From: an uncultured Veillonella sp. | GTDB taxonomy: Bacteria; Bacillota; Negativicutes; Veillonellales; Veillonellaceae | Assembly (NCBI GenBank): GCA_900549805.1 | Contig: URPV01000057.1 | Location: 1-7,186 of the forward strand | Reading direction: 5' to 3' | DNA length: 7,186 nucleotides | In this document: piece after piece, positions 1-6,134 of the stretch | Numbering within the stretch: position 1 is the stretch's first letter | Layout: every line of letters begins with the position of its first letter | Notes under the pieces: model-generated | The model's input: only the letters and a program-made list of their open reading frames with translations | The model's database searches: none | What the model was told of the DNA's origin: nothing | Position numbers and translations under genes: made by a program

Positions 1-94
1 CCTTTAATTGAGCTGCTCAATCTATAAGGTAATTAATTTCTTCTGGGCTATAATCCAGTAGGGTCAAAAAATTTTTATTGTGGAGGGATTTCAT
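1..94 (-). pseudogene. argF: Ornithine carbamoyltransferase, N-terminal fragment with in-frame TGA, cut by window edge
   Basis: Reading leftward from the ATG at 94-92, the first 25 codons contain NFLTLLDYSPEEINYLID (residues 8-25). This is the typical start of ornithine carbamoyltransferase (OTCase), which makes citrulline from ornithine and carbamoyl phosphate; E. coli ArgI has HFLKLLDFTPAELNSLL at the same place. Codon 26 (19-17) is TGA. The same frame then continues as AAQLK, again matching the family (LAAKLK in ArgI), so the TGA replaces a residue that is Leu in ArgI. A frameshift explains the data less well, because other frames lose the match. A modest ribosome site (AGAGG, 6 bases before the ATG) is present. 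The ATG lies 48 bases after the M20 gene on the same strand, so the two are probably co-transcribed. Only 31 codons are visible, so catabolic ArcB and biosynthetic ArgF cannot be told apart, and a sequencing error is possible. Family identity is fairly sure; true pseudogene status is not. Confidence 0.7.
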
Positions 95-142
95 AAGGCG
101 CCTCTTTCTTGTTTATCTAAATTAGGAAATTATCTATTTTAT

Positions 143-1336
143 CTATGCTTCTGCTTGCCCTGGTGCTAACAATTCTGCTATGCCGCCAGCCATGAGGGTC
201 ACACCTGTCTTTAAGATGCTTTCATCGATGGTAAAGGAGGCATTATGAAGGGCTGGATTCCCCTCAAAGCCCGTACCCAACCAGAGAAAAGCGCCCTTTA
301 TAGCTTGGGTATAATAACCAAAGTCCTCCGCCGCCATGGATGGAAAGAGTGGGTGATCAATAGCATCTGAGCCTAGGTATTCCTTAGCTACACCTTCCAT
401 GAAGTCGATGGCCTCAGGATTGTTGATGGTGGCGGAATGGCCCCGTTTATAATCCAGTTGAGACTGGGTGCCAAACATGAGGTCCAAGGCCTTAAGACTT
501 TCACCCAAACGGGCTTCGATATAATCCCGTTTTTCTGGCGCATAGGTCCGGCAGGTCCCTTCTAGGTAGGCATCTTCAGCACCCACATTGTAGCGTTGAC
601 CCGCATTAAAGACCCCTATAGTACAAACTAAATTTTCCATAGGGTTTGTCTCACGGGCTACGATGGATTCCACTGCAGTAATCCAGTTAGCGGCCGCCAC
701 GATGGCATCCTTCCCCTGATGAGGATAGACCCCATGGGTTGCTTTCCCCTTGATGTGAACGTAGAAGTGGTCAGAAGCAGCCATGAGGTTCCCCTTCTTA
801 AAGCCTATCTTACCTACGGGAATATCTGGCCAGGCGTGGAGCCCATACATTTCCTCTACATCATCTAAGATTCCAGAGGCCAGAATATTTTTAGCACCAT
901 TAATAAGGGCCTCCTCCTCTGCTGGTTGGAAGACCAATTTAATAGTCCCACAGAGATGGTCCTTCATACTATTGAGAACAGCTGCCGCCCCCAAGAGGAT
1001 GGCCATGTGGGAATCGTGGCCACAAGCATGCATGACACCGTCATTGGTAGACTTAAAGGAAAGGTCTGTTTGTTCCTTGATAGGAAGAGCATCCATATCA
1101 GCCCTAAGTGCTACGGTCTTACCAGGCTTGGCCCCCTGAATAATCCCGACGACAGCATACTGGAAGACATCATTCTTATAAGGAATGCCTAAACTATCTA
1201 GAACCCCCTGAATATATGCAGAGGTCTCTTTTTCCTGCCCTGATACTTCTGGATGTTGATGGATATGGCGGCGCCACGTAATCACATCATCCATATAGGT
1301 CGCTACTGCTTTTTCTATGAGATTTTTAAATTTCAT
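143..1336 (-). CDS. M20D family amidohydrolase (N-acyl amino acid / hippurate hydrolase type)
   Basis: A 397-residue metal-dependent amidohydrolase, full length for subfamily M20D, which removes acyl groups from N-acyl amino acids (hippurate, N-acetyl-diaminopimelate, auxin conjugates). Visible motifs in order: RRHIHQHPE (22-30), ALRADMDALPI (76-86), HACGHDSH (103-110), FQPAEEE (136-142), GLHAWP (165-170), the dimerisation-lid signature KATHGVYPHQGKDA (198-211) and ALHNASF (362-368). By comparison with M20D structures, the likely metal ligands are C105, H107, E141, H167 and H364, with E140 as general base; all are present. No signal peptide is seen, so it is probably cytoplasmic. The start is supported by AGGAGG at 1350-1345, 8 bases before the ATG; the stop is TAG. 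An ornithine carbamoyltransferase start follows 48 bases downstream, which suggests a role in arginine/ornithine or N-acyl amino acid turnover. The exact substrate cannot be read from the sequence. It is not a typical ArgE or DapE, which lack the Cys-containing HACGHD motif. Confidence 0.93.
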   Translation of the reverse strand: MKFKNLIEKAVATYMDDVITWRRHIHQHPEVSGQEKETSAYIQGVLDSLGIPYKNDVFQYAVVGIIQGAKPGKTVALRADMDALPIKEQTDLSFKSTNDGVMHACGHDSHMAILLGAAAVLNSMKDHLCGTIKLVFQPAEEEALINGAKNILASGILDDVEEMYGLHAWPDIPVGKIGFKKGNLMAASDHFYVHIKGKATHGVYPHQGKDAIVAAANWITAVESIVARETNPMENLVCTIGVFNAGQRYNVGAEDAYLEGTCRTYAPEKRDYIEARLGESLKALDLMFGTQSQLDYKRGHSATINNPEAIDFMEGVAKEYLGSDAIDHPLFPSMAAEDFGYYTQAIKGAFLWLGTGFEGNPALHNASFTIDESILKTGVTLMAGGIAELLAPGQAEA

Positions 1337-1377
1337 GGCCTTGGCCTCCTATTTCAACTCGATATCATCTAAATATT

Positions 1378-1468
1378 TGAATAATTTAAATATTTATTCA
1401 ACAATCATGAATAAATAATACTTTATTTTTAATTTTTATGCAATATTTAATATCGATTTATGCATAAA
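1378..1468 (-). promoter_or_regulatory. AT-rich region upstream of the M20 gene with candidate ArgR (ARG) boxes
   Basis: This stretch holds several related half-sites. The 8-mer TTTATTCA lies at 1393-1400 and TTTATGCA at 1435-1442 and 1457-1464 (plus strand), with start-to-start spacings of 42 and 22 bases, close to whole helical turns. TTTATTCA (1393-1400) pairs with TGAATAAA (1408-1415) as a perfect 8-bp inverted repeat around 7 bases. Its last seven bases also pair with TGAATAA (1378-1384). Read on the minus strand, 1401-1386 is TTGAATAAATATTTAA, one base off the TGAAT-wwww-ATTCA core of known ARG boxes. Because the genes below are an amidohydrolase and an argF-like gene, ArgR control is a reasonable inference. 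Regions this AT-rich give such matches by chance, and I could not fix a clear -35/-10 pair for the M20 gene. Confidence 0.35.
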
Positions 1469-1514
1469 CATTTTATAAATTTTTATATAAATGATTAAAA
1501 AACAACTTTAAAAC

Positions 1515-1557
1515 AAAAATACCGCTATAAGAAAATATTTATTATAGCGGTATTTTT
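1515..1557 (-). terminator. Rho-independent terminator of the ilvB-ilvN-htrA operon (symmetrical)
   Basis: A perfect 16-bp inverted repeat: arms 1515-1530 (AAAAATACCGCTATAA) and 1542-1557 (TTATAGCGGTATTTTT) around an 11-base loop. It begins 32 bases after the htrA stop codon. Both arms end in A/T runs, so the RNA from either strand would end in a U tract; here only the minus strand has an upstream gene to terminate. It separates the ilv-htrA operon from the M20 gene, which therefore needs its own promoter. Confidence 0.9.
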
Positions 1558-1589
1558 CTGTATATTATTTCAAAACAACTTGCTATATC

Positions 1590-2684
1590 CTAGTTGCTAG
1601 TTCCTAGCTGAAGAGTGGCTTTATAGGATTGGCCACTCCGATTGATGGTAATCGTAACAGAATCGCCAGGCTTGTGTTTATCAAGGGCTTCTTTAAGGTC
1701 CATAAGACTATTAACAGCATTCCCATCGATTTCCGTCAGTACATCCCCCTGGCTTAGGCCCAAAGAAGAGGCTGGTCCATTGCCGTCTACCTGCATGATG
1801 AGGAGGCCTGAGTCCCTGAAGTTGTAACCATATTCCCGGGCTACTGTTTTATCGATAGCGCCCAAGCCCAAGTAAGGACGGACTACCTTGCCATATTTGA
1901 TGAGGGCATCCACAACGGCCTTAGCCTCGTCGATAGGGATAGCAAATCCAATCCCCTCTACCCCTTCCTTAGCAATCTTGGCGGAATTAATACCAATTAA
2001 CTGGCCATCTGCATTGAGGAGCGCTCCTCCAGAATTGCCCGGGTTGATGGCTGCATCTGTTTGGAGAAGTGGGAACCGTTGACCCGCTGAATCAATGGTC
2101 CGGTTGAGGGCAGAGATGACACCCACCGTAACGGTCCCCTTAAATTCAAGGCCCAACGGATTACCAATAGCAATTGCTGGCTCACCCACATGGAGGTCAG
2201 CAGAAGATCCTAAAGAAATGGGTTGAATATCCTTAGGTGGATCGATTTGAACAACCGCTAAATCCGTTTGCTTGTCACCGCCGATGACCTTTCCATCGAC
2301 CTCCTGCCCATTGGATAAGGATACCCGAACGGTCCCATTAGAACCGGCAATAACATGGTAGTTGGTAATAATATGTCCATCCTTATCATAGATAACACCA
2401 GAGCCCACCCCTTCTCCTACCGGAACAGCTCGGTCAAACATATCTCGTTGGTAGACCTTGGTGGAAATCCCTACGACTGCGGGACCAGATTTTTCTACGG
2501 CCTTAACCACATACGTATTACGGTCACCACTGACAGACTCCCGCTTGTAGGACTGTTCATTCGTAACCAAGGTGGATATGACCCCATCTGGGGTCATGTG
2601 AGAACTCAGATAGCTCACACCACCGCCTACAGCAAAGGCGATGATGATCCCTGCTACTAACTTTTTATTGATATTATTAAACAT
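1590..2684 (-). CDS. htrA: HtrA/DegP-family serine protease (S1C), membrane anchored, one PDZ domain
   Basis: A 364-residue trypsin-like protease of the HtrA/DegS type, which degrades misfolded or signalling proteins outside the cytoplasmic membrane. It has an N-terminal hydrophobic segment (about residues 9-26, LVAGIIIAFAVGGGVSYL) acting as an anchor or uncleaved signal, a linker, the protease domain (about 65-265) and one PDZ domain (about 268-360). The catalytic triad is complete: H110 in TNYHVIAG, D141 in TDLAVVQI and S218 in NPGNSGGAL. The start at 2684 is chosen because AAAGGAGG (2699-2692) sits 7 bases upstream and the membrane segment follows at once. The frame stays open upstream to an ATG at 2789, but those 35 residues lie inside ilvN and have no such support. 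The ilvN TAA stop overlaps this ribosome site, so translation is probably coupled to ilvN. The single PDZ resembles DegS and Gram-positive HtrA rather than two-PDZ DegP. The stop is TAG. Confidence 0.95.
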   Translation of the reverse strand: MFNNINKKLVAGIIIAFAVGGGVSYLSSHMTPDGVISTLVTNEQSYKRESVSGDRNTYVVKAVEKSGPAVVGISTKVYQRDMFDRAVPVGEGVGSGVIYDKDGHIITNYHVIAGSNGTVRVSLSNGQEVDGKVIGGDKQTDLAVVQIDPPKDIQPISLGSSADLHVGEPAIAIGNPLGLEFKGTVTVGVISALNRTIDSAGQRFPLLQTDAAINPGNSGGALLNADGQLIGINSAKIAKEGVEGIGFAIPIDEAKAVVDALIKYGKVVRPYLGLGAIDKTVAREYGYNFRDSGLLIMQVDGNGPASSLGLSQGDVLTEIDGNAVNSLMDLKEALDKHKPGDSVTITINRSGQSYKATLQLGTSN

Positions 2685-2700
2685 CCTGAATCCTCCTTTA
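2685..2700 (-). promoter_or_regulatory. ilvN stop / htrA ribosome binding site overlap
   Basis: On the minus strand the ilvN stop TAA (2700-2698) runs directly into the htrA Shine-Dalgarno as TAAAGGAGG, with 7 bases to the htrA ATG. This decides the htrA start and implies that ribosomes ending on ilvN can feed htrA. Confidence 0.8.
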
Positions 2701-3204
2701 ACAGTCAGCTGACGCCAAGGCTTCGATAGCCACATTGCCGCCGCGGACAACTTCAATGCGATTGACAAAGAGCTCTTCAAAGAGAGCAATCATTTGATTA
2801 TTTTTCTTCTCCGTCTTGACACATTGAACCAAGACCGACTTCTTATTGTAGTCCACTACCTTAAGATCAAAGGTTTGAGCGATACGGAAAATTTCTTCTT
2901 TATCCCCACCCTTACAGGCATTAACCTTAATGAAGAGGAGTTCCTTTTTATGGATAGCCATATCCGTAAAGTCGATAACCTTAATAACCTCTACAGACCG
3001 GTTGAGTTGCTTGACGATTTGCTCAAAGGTTTGACCATCACAGGTCAAGGAAATGGTCATCCGGGATATGGTAGGGTCTTCTGTCACCCCTACGGTAAGA
3101 GTATCCAGGTTATAATTTTTACCTGCAAAGAGACCGGAAATCTTAGCTAATACACCAATTTCATTCTCCACATAGGCGGAGATACAACGTTCTTTTAATT
3201 CCAT
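2698..3204 (-). CDS. ilvN: Acetolactate synthase small (regulatory) subunit
   Basis: A 168-residue regulatory subunit of acetohydroxyacid synthase, also called IlvH. It binds the catalytic subunit IlvB, raises its activity and usually confers valine feedback inhibition. The N-terminal ACT domain spans about residues 5-80 and carries the family signature ENEIGVLAKISGLF (13-26), YNLDTLTVG (31-39) and DPTISRMTI (43-51). G17 and N32 align with E. coli IlvH G14 and N29, positions tied to valine binding, so valine sensitivity is likely. The C-terminal half (about 85-160) matches the usual second domain, including EVVRGG (151-156). The length is normal for the family. The ATG is supported by AGGAGG (3218-3213), 8 bases upstream; that site contains the ilvB stop. 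It lies 12 bases after ilvB and 13 bases before htrA, in one operon. The stop is TAA. Confidence 0.95.
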   Translation of the reverse strand: MELKERCISAYVENEIGVLAKISGLFAGKNYNLDTLTVGVTEDPTISRMTISLTCDGQTFEQIVKQLNRSVEVIKVIDFTDMAIHKKELLFIKVNACKGGDKEEIFRIAQTFDLKVVDYNKKSVLVQCVKTEKKNNQMIALFEELFVNRIEVVRGGNVAIEALASADC

Positions 3205-3219
3205 ATGAGTCCCCTCCTA
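3205..3219 (-). promoter_or_regulatory. ilvB stop / ilvN ribosome binding site overlap
   Basis: The ilvB stop TAG (3219-3217) is the first part of the ilvN Shine-Dalgarno, TAGGAGG, with 8 bases to the ilvN ATG. The same layout recurs at the ilvN-htrA junction. It suggests coupled translation to keep the two enzyme subunits in proportion. Confidence 0.8.
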
Positions 3220-4947
3220 CTTCTTATCCTCTAACAACATATCTTTTAAAGACTTGCCAGCTGGCACCATAGGCAAGACATTGAGTTCCGTTTCGATGAT
3301 GAATTCCAAGATCGTTGGCCCTTCTTGATTGCTATCAGCCAAGGCAAAAGCCTTAGCAATATCCTTAGGATCTGTTATCCGCATAGCTTTAGCCCCATAG
3401 GATTCAGCTAGCTTAACAAAGTCCGGCACATAGTGGAAATCACCTGAATCAATATAGTCTTGCGTCACAATGTGAGGGGCTTCCTTATCTAAGAGACGGG
3501 TGCAGGCATAGCGCTTGTCATAGAAGAGCTGTTGCCATTGGCGCACATTGCCTAAATAGCCATTGTTCAAGATAATGAGGGTCAGAGGTAGGTGGTTAAT
3601 AACGGCCGTAGCCAACTCTTGGATATTCATTTGCACGCCCCCATCACCGGAGATACAGAAGACATGCGCCTGAGGGCAGCCAAATTGGGCCCCAATGGCC
3701 GCAGGCAAGCCATAGCCCATGGTCCCTTGGCCCCCAGAGGTCAGAAGCTGATGGCCGCCCTCTACCTCTAAGAACTGGGTGGTCCACAATTGGTTCTGCC
3801 CCACATCTGTAGAAACTATAGGCCGATCATAGTGATCGTTGATATAGTCAATGACAGCCTGTGGCGTAACCCCCTTGTAGCCAGTCTGTTCAATGGGATA
3901 CTGTTCCTTAAGGGCCTGCAAGTCATGGGCCCAGGCCTTACAATCGATAGGCTTCATATACTCATCTAATGTTTCCAAAGCCAATTTTGCATCTGCTACG
4001 ATAGGAATATCAACAGTAATATTCTTAGAGATAGCCGCTGCATCCACATCGATATGGATGATCTTTGTATGTTGGGCAAAGGTTTCCAGCTTACCTGTAA
4101 TGCGGTCATTAAAGCGGGTCCCTACAGAAATAAGAACATCTGCATCATTAATAGCACAATTAGGGGCATAACCGCCGTGGATACCAACAGACCCTAAATA
4201 GAGAGGGTGACGAGAAGAAATCCCCCCTTTCCCCATGAGGGTAGTGACCACAGGAATCCCTGTCTTGTCGACTAACTGAGTCAAGGCCTCGTTAGCACCA
4301 GCTATGTTAACGCCACCTCCAATGAGAAAGAGGGGCCGCTTAGCATGACTAATAGCAGTAACAGCCTTCTTAATTTGCCCTACGTGAACGGTCTCATTAG
4401 GCTTGTAACCCCGAATTTGGATGGATTCTGGATACTCTTCCGTCCCCAAGTCCTTTTGTATATTCTTAGGAATATCTACCAAGACTGGTCCTGGCCGACC
4501 GGTGCGAGCGATATAGAAGGCCTTCTTGAGGATGGTCCCCAAGTCATTACGGTCCCGCACGGTAATAGCGTACTTACAAATATTGCGGCAAATACCAACA
4601 ATATCCACCTCTTGGAAGGCATCATTACCCATGAGTTTCATATCCACCTGGCCAGTGATGCAAACGAGGGGCACGGAATCAGAATTGGCCGTAGAAATAC
4701 CAGTTACCAAATTAGTGGCCCCCGGCCCGGAGGTTACCATACATACCCCTACCTTACCAGTGGCCCTTGCATAACCATCAGCAGCGTGAACAGCCGCCTG
4801 TTCATGGCGAGGCAAAATGACGTCAATAGCATCCTGTTGATACAACTCATCCATAATGTCGATTGTTGCTGCCCCTGGGTAGTTAAATAGCTTCTCTACA
4901 CCCTCTGCTTGCAGGGCTTTCACGAGGAATTTCGCGCCTGTAATCAT
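3217..4947 (-). CDS. ilvB: Acetolactate synthase large (catalytic) subunit, biosynthetic type
   Basis: A 576-residue thiamine-diphosphate enzyme that condenses two pyruvates to 2-acetolactate, or pyruvate with 2-oxobutyrate, the first common step of valine, leucine and isoleucine synthesis. Domains in order: N-terminal pyrimidine-binding domain (about 1-165) with YPGAATIDIMDEL (23-35) and the catalytic glutamate E49 in PRHEQAA; central FAD-binding domain (about 190-335) with VGTRFNDRITGK (275-286); C-terminal pyrophosphate-binding domain (about 365-555) with the GDG...NN motif from G434-D435-G436 to N461-N462. W471 in RQWQQLF matches the herbicide-site tryptophan. The FAD motif and the adjacent small subunit point to anabolic AHAS rather than catabolic AlsS. 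The ATG has AGGAGG at 4957-4952, only 4 bases away, which is slightly short. It is the first gene of ilvB-ilvN-htrA. No T-box leader fits in the 133-base upstream gap. The stop is TAG. Confidence 0.96.
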   Translation of the reverse strand: MITGAKFLVKALQAEGVEKLFNYPGAATIDIMDELYQQDAIDVILPRHEQAAVHAADGYARATGKVGVCMVTSGPGATNLVTGISTANSDSVPLVCITGQVDMKLMGNDAFQEVDIVGICRNICKYAITVRDRNDLGTILKKAFYIARTGRPGPVLVDIPKNIQKDLGTEEYPESIQIRGYKPNETVHVGQIKKAVTAISHAKRPLFLIGGGVNIAGANEALTQLVDKTGIPVVTTLMGKGGISSRHPLYLGSVGIHGGYAPNCAINDADVLISVGTRFNDRITGKLETFAQHTKIIHIDVDAAAISKNITVDIPIVADAKLALETLDEYMKPIDCKAWAHDLQALKEQYPIEQTGYKGVTPQAVIDYINDHYDRPIVSTDVGQNQLWTTQFLEVEGGHQLLTSGGQGTMGYGLPAAIGAQFGCPQAHVFCISGDGGVQMNIQELATAVINHLPLTLIILNNGYLGNVRQWQQLFYDKRYACTRLLDKEAPHIVTQDYIDSGDFHYVPDFVKLAESYGAKAMRITDPKDIAKAFALADSNQEGPTILEFIIETELNVLPMVPAGKSLKDMLLEDKK

Positions 4948-5080
4948 AGTGCCTCCTATTGACTCACTTTGCTATAATAAATGTATAAGCATAATTTTCG
5001 ATATGCTTTCTGGCCTTAGGCCAAAATATGATTTTTATTATACTACAGACCCTTACTAAATAAATGAAAGGATACACATT
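4948..5080. promoter_or_regulatory. Divergent promoter region between ilvB and the glutaredoxin-like gene, with two dyads
   Basis: This 133-base gap must drive both flanking genes. Dyad 1: AAGCATA (4987-4993) and TATGCTT (5002-5008) around 8 bases. Dyad 2: the 13-base odd palindrome TGGCCTTAGGCCA (5011-5023). For the plus-strand gene there is an extended -10, TGCTATAAT (4970-4978), and a second -10-like TATACT (5039-5044) whose weak -35 position would fall inside dyad 2. For ilvB, a perfect TATAAT lies on the minus strand at 5042-5037 with a poor TTTATT (5064-5059) 16 bases upstream; it would place both dyads in the ilvB leader. Neither dyad is followed by a T run, so they look more like operators than terminators. 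The minus-strand GAAAATT (5000-4994) is half of a CodY-type box (AATTTTCWGAAAATT), but the other half is poor. Confidence 0.45.
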
Positions 5081-5359
5081 ATGAAAGAAATCCTCGCCTT
5101 CCATCTCAACGGCTGTCCTTACTGCCATAACGCCTTCAAAGCTATTGAAGAACTCCAAGCTGAAAACCCTAGCTACAAGAAAATCAAAATCACTTGGGTA
5201 GAGGACCAAGATGCAGCAGAACTCTTTAAAACTCACCCATTTGAATACTACCCTAACATGTGGTTCGACACAAACAAGCAATACGAGGCCCAACCTGGTG
5301 AAAGCTACGACCAAACTAAGGCTTACATCAAAGCTGTCTTCGACAAGGCTTTGGCATAA
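5081..5359 (+). CDS. Glutaredoxin-like thiol-disulfide oxidoreductase
   Basis: A 92-residue single-domain protein with a thioredoxin/glutaredoxin fold pattern. It has a first beta strand EILAFHL, then the redox motif CPYC (C12-P13-Y14-C15) identical to class I glutaredoxins, a helix (about 16-28), a second strand KIKITWV (34-40), and P58 in EYYPNMWF as the likely cis-proline facing the active site. Such proteins reduce disulfides in the cytoplasm, using glutathione or another low-molecular-weight thiol, or thioredoxin reductase. No signal peptide is present. The usual glutaredoxin TVP motif and C-terminal glycine pair are not obvious, so the electron donor is uncertain. The ATG has GAAAGGA (5066-5072) 8 bases upstream; the stop is TAA. 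It stands alone, divergent from ilvB and ended by a hairpin starting 2 bases after the stop. The opposite-strand open frame across this gene (4964-5314) shows no family features. Confidence 0.88.
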   Translation: MKEILAFHLNGCPYCHNAFKAIEELQAENPSYKKIKITWVEDQDAAELFKTHPFEYYPNMWFDTNKQYEAQPGESYDQTKAYIKAVFDKALA

Positions 5360-5361
5360 GA

Positions 5362-5402
5362 AAAAGACCTAGGGATCCAAACTTGGATTCCCTAGGTCTT
5401 TT
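5362..5402. terminator. Bidirectional terminator between the glutaredoxin-like gene and carbonic anhydrase
   Basis: Arms 5362-5380 and 5383-5402 pair as AAAAGACCTAGGGA-TCCAA against TTGGATTCCCTAGGTCTTTT with a single bulged base and a 2-base gap at the tip. The long GC-containing stem has A and T runs at its outer ends, so it can stop transcripts from both sides. It starts 2 bases after the plus-strand stop and ends 12 bases before the minus-strand stop, as expected for a shared convergent terminator. Confidence 0.92.
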
Positions 5403-5414
5403 CCTATATGTCCC

Positions 5415-5990
5415 CTATTGGGCTATGTGTTCATAGCCGTTAACAACTACTTCAATCTCCCCTGTGCGCGGATGGAAGAGGAGACCATGAATAGGCACGT
5501 CTTTAGGAATGAGCGGATTGATGCGGAGTTCATCAACCGTTTCCTCTACGTTATCACCAGGATGGGTAAAGCCGTCTGCCCAATGTTCCATCTCCCGCTT
5601 AACCATGTGAATAGCCTCAGGTGCGATGCCACGAGCCAACATCTTCTCCGTCAAATCCTTAGCTGTAGTCTTAGCCATACCGCACTCGTGGTGACCGATG
5701 ATAAAGATTTCATTAACACCTAATTCATAGATGCAAACCAAGAGACTTCGTACTACGCCGTCGAAAGGACCAGTAATACAGTTCCCAGCAGTCTTGACTA
5801 TTTTAGCCTCTCCACGACCGATGTCCATGGAATCCTCCAAGAAATTAACCAAGCGGGTATCCATACAGGTAACAATAGCCATTTGCCGGCTAGGCATCTT
5901 GCTGCACTTAGTATCCGTGTCCACATAACCTGTATTTTGGTCTTCCACGTATTCTTTATTATGCTGTAAAATATCATCTAATAAACTCAT
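5415..5990 (-). CDS. Beta-class carbonic anhydrase (YtiB-like)
   Basis: A 191-residue zinc enzyme interconverting CO2 and bicarbonate in the cytoplasm. The beta-class signature is complete: C42, D44 and R46 in TCMDTRL, and H100 and C103 in GHHECG. C42, H100 and C103 are the expected zinc ligands and the D44-R46 pair the expected catalytic dyad. KTAGNCITGPFDGVVRSL (66-83) is the typical substrate-side segment. The short length and the N-terminus starting near the CxDxR motif resemble B. subtilis YtiB and related compact enzymes rather than plant or E. coli Can types. The start at 5990 is chosen because AGGAG (6001-5997) lies 6 bases upstream. The frame continues to an ATG at 6017, but that would put the ribosome site inside the gene. 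It is a single-gene unit, convergent with the glutaredoxin-like gene. Bicarbonate supply for carboxylations or carbamoyl phosphate is a plausible role, inferred only. The stop is TAG. Confidence 0.93.
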   Translation of the reverse strand: MSLLDDILQHNKEYVEDQNTGYVDTDTKCSKMPSRQMAIVTCMDTRLVNFLEDSMDIGRGEAKIVKTAGNCITGPFDGVVRSLLVCIYELGVNEIFIIGHHECGMAKTTAKDLTEKMLARGIAPEAIHMVKREMEHWADGFTHPGDNVEETVDELRINPLIPKDVPIHGLLFHPRTGEIEVVVNGYEHIAQ

Positions 5991-6017
5991 ATTCTTCTCC
6001 TGTAATATAAGAATCAT

Positions 6018-6109
6018 GCTTCTATAGTATACAATTATACTCTTTTATAATACCATACCAGCCAAAATCGCCCTCTTTACATACCATACTATTGATTTAT
6101 AATATAGGT
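6018..6109. promoter_or_regulatory. Divergent promoter region between carbonic anhydrase and the Cys-cluster protein
   Basis: For the plus-strand gene a good sigma-70/SigA-type promoter is visible: -35 TTTACA (6076-6081), a 16-base spacer, and -10 TATAAT (6098-6103), which would start RNA near 6110, about 25 bases before the ATG. For carbonic anhydrase the minus strand offers a TATAAT near 6041-6036 and a TATACT close downstream, but no convincing -35 at the right distance. No operator-like dyad stands out. Confidence 0.6.
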
Positions 6110-6134
6110 ATTAATAGATATTAGGAGGTTAACT

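Noticed and set aside
143..1336. Calling the M20 gene argE or dapE because of the argF neighbour
   Set aside because: The HACGHD and GLHAWP motifs place it in subfamily M20D, whereas ArgE and DapE belong to M20A with different metal ligands; the neighbour alone does not justify the symbol.
2685..2789. Longer htrA reading frame starting at 2789 (35 extra residues)
   Set aside because: The extension lies wholly within or next to the ilvN 3' end, has no ribosome site, and would bury the excellent AAAGGAGG site and the N-terminal membrane segment.
2355..3150. Plus-strand open frames of 101 and 118 codons antisense to htrA and ilvN
   Set aside because: The opposite strand encodes conserved proteins with full motifs; these frames show no independent coding evidence.
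4345..4890. Plus-strand 181-codon open frame inside ilvB
   Set aside because: It is antisense to conserved ilvB domains, has no ribosome site and no recognisable domain; a shadow frame.
4948..5080. T-box or peptide-leader attenuator for ilvB
   Set aside because: The gap is too short for a T-box, the conserved T-box antiterminator sequence is absent, and no Leu/Val/Ile-rich leader frame or terminator hairpin with T run precedes ilvB.
4964..5314. Minus-strand 116-codon open frame opposite the glutaredoxin-like gene
   Set aside because: It overlaps almost all of a gene with a clear CPYC motif and ribosome site. Its own product is low-complexity hydrophobic sequence without family features and would run into the ilvB promoter region.
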